Shown: positions 53,827 through 62,377, numbered from the stretch's first letter. The stretch: 64,000 nucleotides of DNA from an uncultured Roseburia sp. (GCA_934358955.1 CAKRLC010000003.1:1-64000), one strand, 5' to 3'. A program made the numbers and translations. Notes: generated by a model not told the origin, from the sequence alone.

Positions 53827-55231
53827 TCTTTTATTTTATTATACCGTAGTGACAGCTTTGACCGGGGATGTTATGCTTTTGATCTGGTGGATATGCAGGA
53901 TGTTATTCCTGCGTCTGAATCCGGATCTGATCTATTACATGCTCCGGTGGGTCGTTGCAATGTTTGTCCTACCGATTGCATTTGCGGCGCTCCTGCTGTC
54001 TTACAAGCGGAATTATGTTAGTGAACAACGGGGTTTTCTGGAAAATTTCGTATTTTCGATTAACTTTGAGAAACCTTATTTTCATCTGATCGCAGGAGCC
54101 TGGTTCCTGCTGACCATGTATAACATTATCCGTTTTTCTGTGAAAAACTTGAGAAGATACCAACTATTTTGCGGAAACATCCCGGAAGATGACGAGGATG
54201 CGATCCGCATATTTTATGATGTCAAAAAGGAACTGAAGCTTCGCGGCAAAGTGAAGCTCGTCCGAAATGACCTGCTTGGCAGCCCGATCGTGACAGGCGT
54301 ATTGAAACGTACAGTGATCTTACCTTACAGACCGTATGAAGAATGGGAGCTGAAGGTAATTTTCACACATGAATTAACACATTTCAAAAAGCATGACCTT
54401 GTCTTTAAGGCGCTCGCGATCTGGATCGTCATATTCCAGAGCTTTAACCCACCGTCCTATTGGATCAGTAATATCTTAGACCAGTGGAGTGAGCAGGACT
54501 GTGACAGGAGAGTGATGGAGCGCCGTGCACCGGAAGGACTGACAAACCAGGATTATTTTCATGTGATCTGGGACATGATGATGCATATGGACAAGCCCAT
54601 GTATGATTACTACAATTTCTCCATGCTTTTTGAAAATGAGGACAGCCTTGAAAGGAGAGTTGATTTTATGAAATTACATGGAAAAGATTTCAGAAAAGTA
54701 TCCAGAATCGTAACAGCCCTGCTCGTGGCCGGATTCGTGATGGTGAGCAGTGAGGTATCCTATGCAGCAGGAATTGGTGTTGCTAAGGTAAGTGATTATG
54801 TTTATAAGAGTACACAGAACGTAAATGTGGCAGACAGAACACTTTTGATGAAAGACGCGATTGCATTTACAGTATCAGCAGAGGAAAGCGCCCTGGTCGA
54901 GCAGGTATGCCCGGACGGGGATGGCATTATGCCGGCAGATACGGCAAGTTTCGACTGGAATATCCCGATCGAGAAGCGTTATGTGACACCGTTAAAGTGG
55001 ATGCGGAAGGATGAACCGGTTACAATCACAGTAATAACAACACCATCGGATAAAATGTACTGGTATGGATTAATGTATCCGTCCAACAGCTGTACCGTGT
55101 GTGAGGTGACAGGGTCAAGTATGCATACCTTTGATGTGCCAAAGAGCGGTTTCTACCGGATCATGGTCGAAAACAGAAGTGATGTAGAGATCCATTCAGT
55201 AGGCGGATACTCCTTCGGAGAAGATGAATAA
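53813..55231 (+). CDS. BlaR1-type M56 sensor peptidase
   Basis: About 472 residues, ATG 53813 overlapping the blaI stop (a TTG directly before is less likely). Several N-terminal helices flank a cytoplasmic zinc protease domain with HELTH near residue 186 (TRGFTHELTHFKKH-type, here IFTHELTHFKKHD) and a downstream Glu region. After a last helix (about 295-312, TALLVAGFVMVSSEVSY), an extracellular domain of about 155 residues follows. This is not a penicillin-binding domain: no SxxK, and the end resembles a small beta domain (FDVPKSGFYRIMVENRSD). The signal sensed is unknown. Confidence 0.88.
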   Translation: MNWISLLFYYTVVTALTGDVMLLIWWICRMLFLRLNPDLIYYMLRWVVAMFVLPIAFAALLLSYKRNYVSEQRGFLENFVFSINFEKPYFHLIAGAWFLLTMYNIIRFSVKNLRRYQLFCGNIPEDDEDAIRIFYDVKKELKLRGKVKLVRNDLLGSPIVTGVLKRTVILPYRPYEEWELKVIFTHELTHFKKHDLVFKALAIWIVIFQSFNPPSYWISNILDQWSEQDCDRRVMERRAPEGLTNQDYFHVIWDMMMHMDKPMYDYYNFSMLFENEDSLERRVDFMKLHGKDFRKVSRIVTALLVAGFVMVSSEVSYAAGIGVAKVSDYVYKSTQNVNVADRTLLMKDAIAFTVSAEESALVEQVCPDGDGIMPADTASFDWNIPIEKRYVTPLKWMRKDEPVTITVITTPSDKMYWYGLMYPSNSCTVCEVTGSSMHTFDVPKSGFYRIMVENRSDVEIHSVGGYSFGEDE

Positions 55232-55304
55232 GGAAAAATGAATACACGGATGGTATCAGATGGCAGGACATTCCTGTGGGAATCGCTGCCGGTACCAAAG
55301 TTCC

Positions 55305-55359
55305 AAAAGCCGTAGTTACAGTTACAGGGCTCTCCTGTGCATGTAACTACGGCTTTTTT
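55305..55359 (+). terminator. Rho-independent terminator after the M56 gene
   Basis: AAAAGCCGTAGTTACA (55305-55320) pairs with TGTAACTACGGCTTTT (55342-55357), with an inner ACAGG/CCTGT stem. A T tract follows. 73 bases after the stop codon. Confidence 0.9.
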
Positions 55360-55470
55360 GTGTAACAGGAAATCCCTTGGAATTCCCTGCTACACAAAAA
55401 GGCACTAACGTGCCAATGATGCGCATTTGCGCGAAGATGCAGCTTGTCGCAAGCGACCGCGCTCGGCGCG
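55355..55470 (+). repeat. Run of consecutive palindromes
   Basis: TTTTTGTGTA (55355-55364) pairs with TACACAAAAA (55391-55400), followed at once by GGCAC-TAAC-GTGCC (55401-55414), GCGC-ATTT-GCGC (55421-55432), GCTTG-TCG-CAAGC (55442-55454) and CGCGC-TCG-GCGCG (about 55458-55470). The first stem shares its T tract with the terminator. No gene in this stretch; 55471-55593 shows nothing clear. Confidence 0.65.
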
Positions 55471-55593
55471 AAAATATGCCGACAGCACAATGCACACGCT
55501 GCGAATGGATGCAGGTTCCGAACCCGCCTGGCAGTGGGGAAAGATACAGCCAGGATCAGGAGTGTAAAAAGGTCTGCATCATAACCTTTATTG

Positions 55594-55751
55594 ACAAATG
55601 ACACAACCGAACTATTCCGGGATTCTCCTTGTGCAATGGAGATCAGACTCATGAAGTGTGGAAGCCTCTGCTGAACACACTTCATGCTTTCAGAGGCTGA
55701 TCGGAATGTTTTGCACAATGAAACCTGGAATATTTCGGTTGTGTCATTTGT
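55594..55751 (+). repeat. Structured repeat element, copy C
   Basis: Outer arms 55594-55625 and 55720-55751 are reverse complements over 32 bases with two mismatches and one G-T. Inside, TTGTGCAA (55629-55636) pairs with TTGCACAA (55711-55718), GATCAG (55641-55646) with CTGATC (55697-55702), and ATGAAGTGTG (55651-55660) with CACACTTCAT (55676-55685). Compared with copies A and B, both sides of the second and third stems have changed together. Confidence 0.85.
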
Positions 55752-55988
55752 TGCACATGCCTGAATGCAGACCACATGCATTTTGAATCTTTTTCCTCTG
55801 CAAAATAAAAAATGCGCATATGGTAAGATTATGCTATAATATGGCTGATACTGTCGACATACGATAGTCCCTGTCAGCATTTGTCAATGGAAAGTTGTCC
55901 CTGAATTTTTAGAATATGCTATAATTCAATTATTCAGAACGTTCTGCGATAAACAAATAATGAAAACGTGAAGACGGGGACAATTTTT
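55752..55988. other. Intergenic stretch before the zinc-ribbon gene
   Basis: No gene. TATAAT at 55836-55841 is a possible -10, and CATACGATAG near 55858 may be part of a short dyad (TGTCGACATACGATAG region). No convincing -35 was found. Confidence 0.3.
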
Positions 55989-56198
55989 ATGATGAGGATT
56001 TATATATGTCCACAGTGTGGCTGGATGCGTGTGGTATCCAGACGCAGGGATGTGGAATGCTATAAATGCGGTCTGTCGCAGATGATAATGGCAAAGGTTG
56101 ATTTTGATACTTATGTTACCTGGACGAAGGAGGAACGGACCGAGTACGCAGGTGCATGGATGTATATTCATAACAAAGGAAAAACAAGAAAGATTTAG
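55989..56198 (+). CDS. Small zinc-ribbon protein
   Basis: About 69 residues, from ATG 55989 (GGGGA 8 bases upstream; a GTG at 55968 would add seven residues). Two CxxC knuckles, CPQCGW and CYKCGL, 20 residues apart, predict one zinc ribbon. The rest is charged with aromatic residues. Not assigned to a named family. It ends 9 bases before a GT2 gene and is probably co-transcribed with it. Confidence 0.7.
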   Translation: MMRIYICPQCGWMRVVSRRRDVECYKCGLSQMIMAKVDFDTYVTWTKEERTEYAGAWMYIHNKGKTRKI

Positions 56199-56207
56199 GA
56201 CTTGAGA

Positions 56208-57155
56208 ATGAAGGAAGTAACAATTGTAATTCCCAATTATAACGGAAAAAAACTGCTGAAAAACTGTCTGGATACACTGGAAGCACAGACTGAGAAGGCG
56301 TTTCAGGTGCTTGTGGTCGATAATGGCTCGACGGACGGAAGCACAGAGCTGACATCCGGGAAGCTGGATCTGGAATATATCCGGCTTGAGGAGAATCTTG
56401 GATTCTGTGGTGCAGTGAACCTTGGAATCGAGAAGACAACGACGCCGTATGTGATCTTACTGAACAATGATACAGAGGCAGATCCGGATTTTGTAAAAGA
56501 GCTGCTTGCTGCGATCAGGCGGTCACCAAAGATTTTTTCCTGTGGCGCGCAGATGATCGATTATAAGGATCATAGCATTTTAGACAATGCAGGGGATCTT
56601 TATACTGCGATGGGCTGGGCCGTTGCAAGAGGAAAAGGCAAGGCCTGCGCCGGATTCGAAGAGCCAGTGAAGGTGTTCTCCTGCTGTGCCGGTGCTGCGA
56701 TTTACAGCATGGAAGCGCTTGGAAAGACAGGTGGGCTGGATGAGCATCATTTTGCTTATCTGGAGGATGTAGACCTCGGCTATCGGGCGCGGATTGCCGG
56801 ATATGACAACTGGTATGCGCCAAAAGCAAAAGTATATCATGTCGGAAGTGCTACGACCGGGACAAGATACAATGAGAAAAAGGTATTTCTTGCGGCAAGA
56901 AATACGGTCTATGTGATCTATAAAAATATGCCGCTGCTCCAGTTTGTCTTAAACCTGCCTTTTATTCTGGCAGGAATCTGCATAAAGACTGTTTTTTTTC
57001 TGAAAAAAGGCTTTGTGAAGGAATATTTAAAAGGAATTCTGGAAGGGATCAAGACGTGCCGAACATGTCCGAAGGTTCCATTTTCCGTAAAAAACCTGAA
57101 AAATTACCTGAAAATCCAGGTTGAATTATGGTGTAATCTTTTCCGTATATTGTAA
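56208..57155 (+). CDS. Family 2 glycosyltransferase (WbbL-like)
   Basis: About 315 residues. The start is ATG 56208 (AGGA 8 bases before), not the TTG at 56202. The GT2 core VTIVIPNYNGKKLLKNCLDT, VVDNGSTDGS, LLNNDTEADP and AYLEDVDLGYRAR (catalytic ED-type pair) match rhamnosyltransferases of the WbbL type. A hydrophobic segment (about 240-265) may tether it to the membrane. It begins the second glycan locus. Confidence 0.88.
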   Translation: MKEVTIVIPNYNGKKLLKNCLDTLEAQTEKAFQVLVVDNGSTDGSTELTSGKLDLEYIRLEENLGFCGAVNLGIEKTTTPYVILLNNDTEADPDFVKELLAAIRRSPKIFSCGAQMIDYKDHSILDNAGDLYTAMGWAVARGKGKACAGFEEPVKVFSCCAGAAIYSMEALGKTGGLDEHHFAYLEDVDLGYRARIAGYDNWYAPKAKVYHVGSATTGTRYNEKKVFLAARNTVYVIYKNMPLLQFVLNLPFILAGICIKTVFFLKKGFVKEYLKGILEGIKTCRTCPKVPFSVKNLKNYLKIQVELWCNLFRIL

Positions 57156-57229
57156 AAGAAAATGTGTTATCCTAAGAAAGAACAGGCACCTGCAGGCCGC
57201 AGAAAGCGGCAATTTTAAAAAAAATAAAG

Positions 57230-57309
57230 AAAATCTTAAGATTTTAGACAGCGCGATTTTCGAAAATGCAGTTGTGATTTACTGGAAATTATTGTATTAT
57301 TACTATAAT
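57230..57309 (+). promoter_or_regulatory. Two palindromes and -10 site before the second phosphoglycosyltransferase
   Basis: AAAATCTTAAGATTTT (57230-57245) is a perfect 16-base palindrome and ATTTTCGAAAAT (57256-57267) a perfect 12-base one. TATAAT is at 57304-57309, 30 bases before the ATG, without a good -35. The palindromes could be operators for a dimeric regulator. Upstream, GCCGC-AGAAA-GCGGC (about 57197-57211) may be a weak terminator. Confidence 0.4.
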
Positions 57310-57339
57310 GATAGCTTGAAACGTTAAAAGGATAACATT

Positions 57340-58758
57340 ATGATAAAAGACAATCAGCAACATTTTAACCGGCTGCAGGTCGTACTTGATGTAGTTGTGG
57401 TGATTCTGTCCTATGCGCTTGCATGGTGGCTGAAGTTTTCAAGCGGTTTCGTAGATAAGCATGTAGGTTTCCTCTCATTTGAATTTTATATGAGAGCACT
57501 GCTTTTGATCGTACCGCTTTATATTTTGCTGTATTACGCTTTCAATTTATACACACCGAAGCGTGTACAGGGACGAAGACTTGAGTTCTCCAATATTATT
57601 TTGGCGAACACCATTGGATTACTGATCTTACTTGCCGGATTTTTTATTGCGCTCACTTATTTAGAACAGCTGAAGAACTTTTCGCGTTCGATGTTCCTGT
57701 ATTTTTACATGATCAATATTGTGCTGGAAGAGACCGAACGGCTCTTTATCCGCGCATTTTTACGGACGATCCGCAAAAAGGGTTATAACCAGAAGCATAT
57801 CCTGCTTGTCGGATATTCAAAGGCAGCAGAGCAGTATATCGACCGGATCAAGCAGAACCCGCAGTGGGGATACCAGATTCGCGGGATATTGGATGATAAT
57901 ATTGCAAGAGGCACGATGTACCGTGATGTGAAGGTGATCGGAGCGATCGGCAATCTGGAATACATTCTTCCGGAGAACCGTCTGGATGAGATCGCGATCA
58001 CATTAGGACTGGAAGAGTATTATAAGCTCGGCAAGATCGTTGCAGAATGTGAGAAGTCAGGTGTTCATACGAAGTTTATACCGGATTATGGCAATATCAT
58101 TCCAACGAGACCTTATACGGAGGATCTCATGGGATTGCCGGTCATTAATATCCGGTATGTTCCGTTAAGCAACACGTTTAACGCGATGGTGAAGCGTCTG
58201 ACAGATATTGCAGGCTCACTGGTATGTATTGTGATTTTTTCACCGGTGATGCTGATCTCAGCGATCCTGGTCAAAGCAACCTCAAAAGGACCGTTGATCT
58301 TTAAACAGGAAAGAGTAGGGCTTCACAATAAGCCATTTAAGATGTATAAGTTCCGTACGATGTATGTACAGACGGAGGCAGAAGAGAGAAAGGGCTGGAC
58401 GCAGAAGGACGATCCGCGTGTCACAAAGGTCGGAAAGTTTCTGCGAAAGACAAGCCTGGACGAGTTCCCTCAGCTTTTTAATGTTTTAAAAGGGGACATG
58501 AGCCTTGTTGGACCGCGTCCGGAGCGTCCGCAGTATGTAGAGAAGTTCCGGGAAGAGATCCCACGTTATATGATTAAGCATCAGGTGCGTCCGGGCATGA
58601 CCGGATGGGCACAGGTGAACGGATACCGTGGTGATACCTCCATCCGAAAGCGAATTGAGCATGATCTGTACTATATTGAAAACTGGACACTGGGACTGGA
58701 TTTCAAGATTCTGTTCCTGACCATTTTCAAAGGATTTATCAATAAAAATGCATATTAG
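57340..58758 (+). CDS. Undecaprenyl-phosphate sugar phosphotransferase (WcaJ-type)
   Basis: A 472-residue initiating enzyme: four helices (about 10-125), a CoA-binding-like Rossmann domain (KHILLVGYSKAAEQYIDRI), a membrane hairpin (DIAGSLVCIVIFSPVMLIS) and a C-terminal catalytic domain with KFRTMYV, D374-E375 in SLDEFPQLFNVLKGDMS, SLVGPRPERP and PGMTGWAQVNGYRGDT. The WcaJ/EpsE type usually transfers glucose-1-phosphate or galactose-1-phosphate. It is more complete than the enzyme at 6223 and starts the second glycan. RBS AAAAGGAT. Confidence 0.93.
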   Translation: MIKDNQQHFNRLQVVLDVVVVILSYALAWWLKFSSGFVDKHVGFLSFEFYMRALLLIVPLYILLYYAFNLYTPKRVQGRRLEFSNIILANTIGLLILLAGFFIALTYLEQLKNFSRSMFLYFYMINIVLEETERLFIRAFLRTIRKKGYNQKHILLVGYSKAAEQYIDRIKQNPQWGYQIRGILDDNIARGTMYRDVKVIGAIGNLEYILPENRLDEIAITLGLEEYYKLGKIVAECEKSGVHTKFIPDYGNIIPTRPYTEDLMGLPVINIRYVPLSNTFNAMVKRLTDIAGSLVCIVIFSPVMLISAILVKATSKGPLIFKQERVGLHNKPFKMYKFRTMYVQTEAEERKGWTQKDDPRVTKVGKFLRKTSLDEFPQLFNVLKGDMSLVGPRPERPQYVEKFREEIPRYMIKHQVRPGMTGWAQVNGYRGDTSIRKRIEHDLYYIENWTLGLDFKILFLTIFKGFINKNAY

Positions 58759-58772
58759 GAGAAAAAGGATTT

Positions 58773-59885
58773 ATGAGTAATAACGGAGAAATAAGAAAGA
58801 GACCTCTGACAAAGCGCCAGAAGGCGATCATGAGAAAGAGAAGAAGACAGCGTAGAGTGATCCTTCTTATTATTGAATTGCTTGTACTGTTGATTCTGGC
58901 TGTGATTTTATTTGCAGTAAGTAAGCTTGGAAAGATTAAGAGAGAAGAAGTACCTCTTGAAAATATTGAGGTCAACGATGGATTATCTGAGGAGACACAG
59001 GAGATCATGAGCCAGTATACGACGATCGCACTGTTTGGTCTGGATAACCGTTCGAATGGCAATCTTTCTACCGGACGAAGCGATGTGATCATGATCGCGA
59101 ACATTAATAACGACACGAAGGAAGTGAAGCTTTGCTCCGTTTTCCGTGATTCCTATCTTGATATTGGAAATGGAAGCTTCCGTAAATGTAATGCGGCTTA
59201 TTCTAACGGCGGTCCGGAAGCAGCGATCAATATGCTCAATAAGAACCTGGATCTCTCTATCACAGATTATGTGACAGTAGACTTTAATGCAGTCGTAGAA
59301 TGTGTGGATCTGTTAGGTGGAATCACGCTTGATGAGGTGACAGATGAGGAAGCAGTTCTCATGCAGGGTTATATGGATGAGATCAATAAGCTGACGAAGC
59401 ATAATTCGAAGTATCTTTCCGGTGGAGGCACGAATGTCAAATTAGATGGTGTACAGGCATGTGCTTATTCCCGTATCCGTTATACAGCCGGTGATGACTA
59501 CAAGCGTGCAGAACGTCAGAGAACCGTACTCGCAGCTATGGTTGAAAAGGCTAAGAAGTCAGATATTGTGACGATCAGCAAACTGATCGATGAAGTATTT
59601 GGTGATATCCAGACAAGCTTCTCCAACAAAGATCTTGTAGCACTTGCATCACAGATCTTTAATTACAAGCTTGGTGAGTCTTTCGGATTCCCATTCAACA
59701 AGAACTCTACCACGATCGGCTCCAAAGGAAGCGTTGTTGTACCATGTACGTTGGAATCCAACGTCATTGAGCTGCATCAGTTCTTATATGACGATCAGGA
59801 ATATACACCGTCTGATACCGTTGTTGCAAATAGTAAGAAGATTATAAATGATACCGGAATGAATGAAGGAAGTGGATACAGATAA
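58773..59885 (+). CDS. LytR-CpsA-Psr (LCP) family wall-glycan ligase
   Basis: A 370-residue protein with a basic cytoplasmic N-terminus, one membrane helix (about 29-50) and an extracellular LCP domain: LFGLDNR, GRSDVIMIANIN, VFRDSYLDI, a middle LLGGITLDE and SRIRYTAGDDYKRAERQR (the Arg/Asp-rich active site). LCP enzymes transfer glycan from undecaprenyl diphosphate to peptidoglycan MurNAc. RBS AAAAAGGA. It is within the second glycan operon, so that glycan is probably wall-linked. Confidence 0.94.
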   Translation: MSNNGEIRKRPLTKRQKAIMRKRRRQRRVILLIIELLVLLILAVILFAVSKLGKIKREEVPLENIEVNDGLSEETQEIMSQYTTIALFGLDNRSNGNLSTGRSDVIMIANINNDTKEVKLCSVFRDSYLDIGNGSFRKCNAAYSNGGPEAAINMLNKNLDLSITDYVTVDFNAVVECVDLLGGITLDEVTDEEAVLMQGYMDEINKLTKHNSKYLSGGGTNVKLDGVQACAYSRIRYTAGDDYKRAERQRTVLAAMVEKAKKSDIVTISKLIDEVFGDIQTSFSNKDLVALASQIFNYKLGESFGFPFNKNSTTIGSKGSVVVPCTLESNVIELHQFLYDDQEYTPSDTVVANSKKIINDTGMNEGSGYR

Positions 59886-60847
59886 TGACAGCAGATATTA
59901 TAATCCCAACCTACAGACCGGATGAAACATTATGTCTGCTCCTGCAAAAATTGCGGGAGCAGACCTTTGTTATTCATAGGGTTCTGATTTTAAACACAGA
60001 GGAGAGCCTCTGGAAGGAGGCAATACAGAAATATCCGATCGAAAAGGCACTGTCAGAGCTTCCATGCGGATATCAGGTTTGTCATGTTGCAAAGGCAGAA
60101 TTTGATCATGGCGGCACAAGGCAGCTTGGGGCAGAGATGTCAGATGCAGATCTGATTCTTTTCATGACGCAGGATGCAATGCCGGCAGATGAATTTCTGA
60201 TCCAGAAGCTGGCAGAAGCAGTCAGCCAGGAAGGGGTCGCAGTTGCTTATGCCAGACAGCTCCCAAAGCCGGACTGCCATATTGTAGAACAGTATACAAG
60301 ACAGTTTAATTATCCGGCAGAGAGCCGCATCAAGACAGCAGCAGATCTTCCGGTGCTTGGAATTAAGACTTATTTTTGTTCGGATGTCTGTGCTGTTTAC
60401 CGGAAAGAGATTTTTGAAAAGCTTGGTGGATTCGAATCACCGGTGATTTTTAATGAAGATATGTTTTTTGCGGCACATGCAGTTGCAAATGGTTACGGAG
60501 TTGCTTATGCGGCAGAAGCAAAGGTGATCCATTCCCACAATTATTCGATGATGCAACAGTTCCACCGCAATTTTGATCTTGCAGTTTCACAGAAGCAGCA
60601 TCCGGAGATTTTTGAGCAGGTCAGCTCAGAAGCGGAGGGCATGCGCCTCGTCAAGAGTACGGTTTCCTATCTGTGCCGCATCAGAAAGCCATGGATGATC
60701 TTTCATTTTGGAATGCAGTGCGTTGGAAAATATGCTGGTTACTGGATGGGAAAACACTATAAGAAGCTGAGCAGAAAACAGATTTTAAGATGTACGATGA
60801 ACCGTGGATATTGGGAAAAAATCTGGAAAAAACAGACAATGGTCTGA
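59885..60847 (+). CDS. Rhamnosyltransferase-like family 2 glycosyltransferase
   Basis: A 320-residue GT2: ADIIIPTYRPDETLCLLLQK, FDHGGTRQLG (Asp74-His-Gly-Gly-Thr-Arg79), LFMTQDAMPAD and IFNEDMFFAAHA. The HGGTR block is typical of RfbN/RgpA-like rhamnosyltransferases. The ATG overlaps the stop of the LCP gene (TAATG), so the two are co-translated. No dTDP-rhamnose genes lie in the window; they would be elsewhere. Confidence 0.88.
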   Translation: MTADIIIPTYRPDETLCLLLQKLREQTFVIHRVLILNTEESLWKEAIQKYPIEKALSELPCGYQVCHVAKAEFDHGGTRQLGAEMSDADLILFMTQDAMPADEFLIQKLAEAVSQEGVAVAYARQLPKPDCHIVEQYTRQFNYPAESRIKTAADLPVLGIKTYFCSDVCAVYRKEIFEKLGGFESPVIFNEDMFFAAHAVANGYGVAYAAEAKVIHSHNYSMMQQFHRNFDLAVSQKQHPEIFEQVSSEAEGMRLVKSTVSYLCRIRKPWMIFHFGMQCVGKYAGYWMGKHYKKLSRKQILRCTMNRGYWEKIWKKQTMV

Positions 60848-60874
60848 TCAGTAGGACGATAAAGGAATAAATTT

Positions 60875-62377
60875 ATGGAAGATAAGAAAATAAGAGACCG
60901 GGTGCTCAGACAGAATCTGCTTCTGATCGGAGCTGCGGCAGTAGTAATTCTTATGATACTAAGCAGAATGGGATATTCTGACGGAGATGATGCTTTTTTC
61001 TATCAGTATGCGACATCAATGCGTTTTGGGGAATATCTGCGCTGGCGCTATGAAAACTGGGTTGGAAGAATGGCTGGGGAAGCATTGGTTTACCTGACGT
61101 TCAATCAGGGACTCTGGTTTTGGAGAATCGTCAATACCGCAATGATCCTGCTGCTTCCGCTTGGTGTGCTCCGCCTGTGCTGCAAAGTATGCGGTTACCG
61201 GGGATATCTTGATTTTATGGTAAGCAGGGAGACAGAGCGGGAAAGCTGGGTGAATGCAGCAATAGCCGGGAAGAACTGGAAACAGAATCTGGTATGTTTC
61301 TGGAACAGTATCCGCTATGTGGTACTTGTATTTTGCGGCTATCTGCTGATGAATGTTATGACAGTCGGTTATGCAGCTATCTGGGTCAACGGTTCGATCT
61401 TTTATACATGGACCTTTACAGCAGGGATCTGGGCAATGATGCCGCTTGCAGATGCATTTTCCGGAAACGGCTGTTTTTCTGCAAAACAGCTGATTTATGC
61501 GATACCATGCAGTATCATTGCGTCTATGTCGATCGAGCAGATGGGAGCAGTTTTAGTTGCGTTTGAGGTTCTTACGGTTTTTGACCTGATCTGGAAGAAA
61601 AAAAAGGTTCCGGTGAGTCTTATCATACAGGTTCTTGTGACAGTGGCAGCATTTTTCCTGCTTTTTCATGCACCGGGAAATGCGATCCGTGTGGAGGCAG
61701 AAACAGCGAACTGGATGCCGGGATACCCGGATATGACCTTCGGACAGCACATTTTTATAACGTTGCAGTGGCTGCTTGCATCCTTTGCAAAAGAGAGCCG
61801 TACCTTTTTCATTGGGATCTGGATCATTGGAATTTTGCTTATGGAACAGAAAAAACGCAGCAGTATGAAACCAAATGAAAATAAGTCAGAACATATTTGG
61901 GATGGAATCTGTGAGATCCTTGCAGTGATCTTCTCACTGGCAGCCATGCTGCCATATGGAGGCTGTTATCTTTTACAGGAGATGGGAACCGGGAATATCG
62001 ACATTGAAGTCTGCCTGCTTGAGATCCCGACATGGGAACAGATGACAGTACAGAACCGTGTGGCATTTTTCTGGTGGGCAGCGGCAGTATGCTTTACGAT
62101 CATTTTCCTCTGGAAAGTGTCCGGACATTCCATCCTTGTGGGGCTTACGTTCCTTGGTGGAATCGCAAGCGAAGCGATCCTTTTCTTTTCCCCGACCATG
62201 TATGCTTCCGGAGCGCGTGTTTATTATCTGACAGACTGGATGTACCTCTTTTTGATGTTATGGATGCTGCTTAAGCTTGAAAAGGAAAAACAGAAAAATG
62301 CAATGATCGTTTTTCTGGTCTTTTTGGGAATGATCAATCTCATTGAGCAATATTCAGTCGTATTTTTGATGCTCTGA
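60875..62377 (+). CDS. DUF6056-like polytopic membrane protein
   Basis: A 500-residue protein with about eleven helices. After the first helix comes YSDGDDAFFYQYATS and RYENWVGRMAGEAL; the DD and W-x-GR pattern is that of DUF6056, a GT-C-like family often next to LCP and GT2 genes. It may add sugar outside the membrane using a polyprenyl-phosphate donor. RBS AAAGGAA. It probably ends the second glycan operon. Confidence 0.8.
   Translation: MEDKKIRDRVLRQNLLLIGAAAVVILMILSRMGYSDGDDAFFYQYATSMRFGEYLRWRYENWVGRMAGEALVYLTFNQGLWFWRIVNTAMILLLPLGVLRLCCKVCGYRGYLDFMVSRETERESWVNAAIAGKNWKQNLVCFWNSIRYVVLVFCGYLLMNVMTVGYAAIWVNGSIFYTWTFTAGIWAMMPLADAFSGNGCFSAKQLIYAIPCSIIASMSIEQMGAVLVAFEVLTVFDLIWKKKKVPVSLIIQVLVTVAAFFLLFHAPGNAIRVEAETANWMPGYPDMTFGQHIFITLQWLLASFAKESRTFFIGIWIIGILLMEQKKRSSMKPNENKSEHIWDGICEILAVIFSLAAMLPYGGCYLLQEMGTGNIDIEVCLLEIPTWEQMTVQNRVAFFWWAAAVCFTIIFLWKVSGHSILVGLTFLGGIASEAILFFSPTMYASGARVYYLTDWMYLFLMLWMLLKLEKEKQKNAMIVFLVFLGMINLIEQYSVVFLML

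Noticed and set aside
43441-55751. Structured repeats considered as insertion sequences or transposon ends
   Set aside because: No transposase, no shared terminal sequence or clear target duplication; the arms differ between copies while pairing is kept.
55347-55880. Open frame of 177 codons on the - strand over the palindromes and repeat copy C
   Set aside because: It runs through structured repeat DNA; the peptide has no domain and the frame is a by-product of palindromic sequence.
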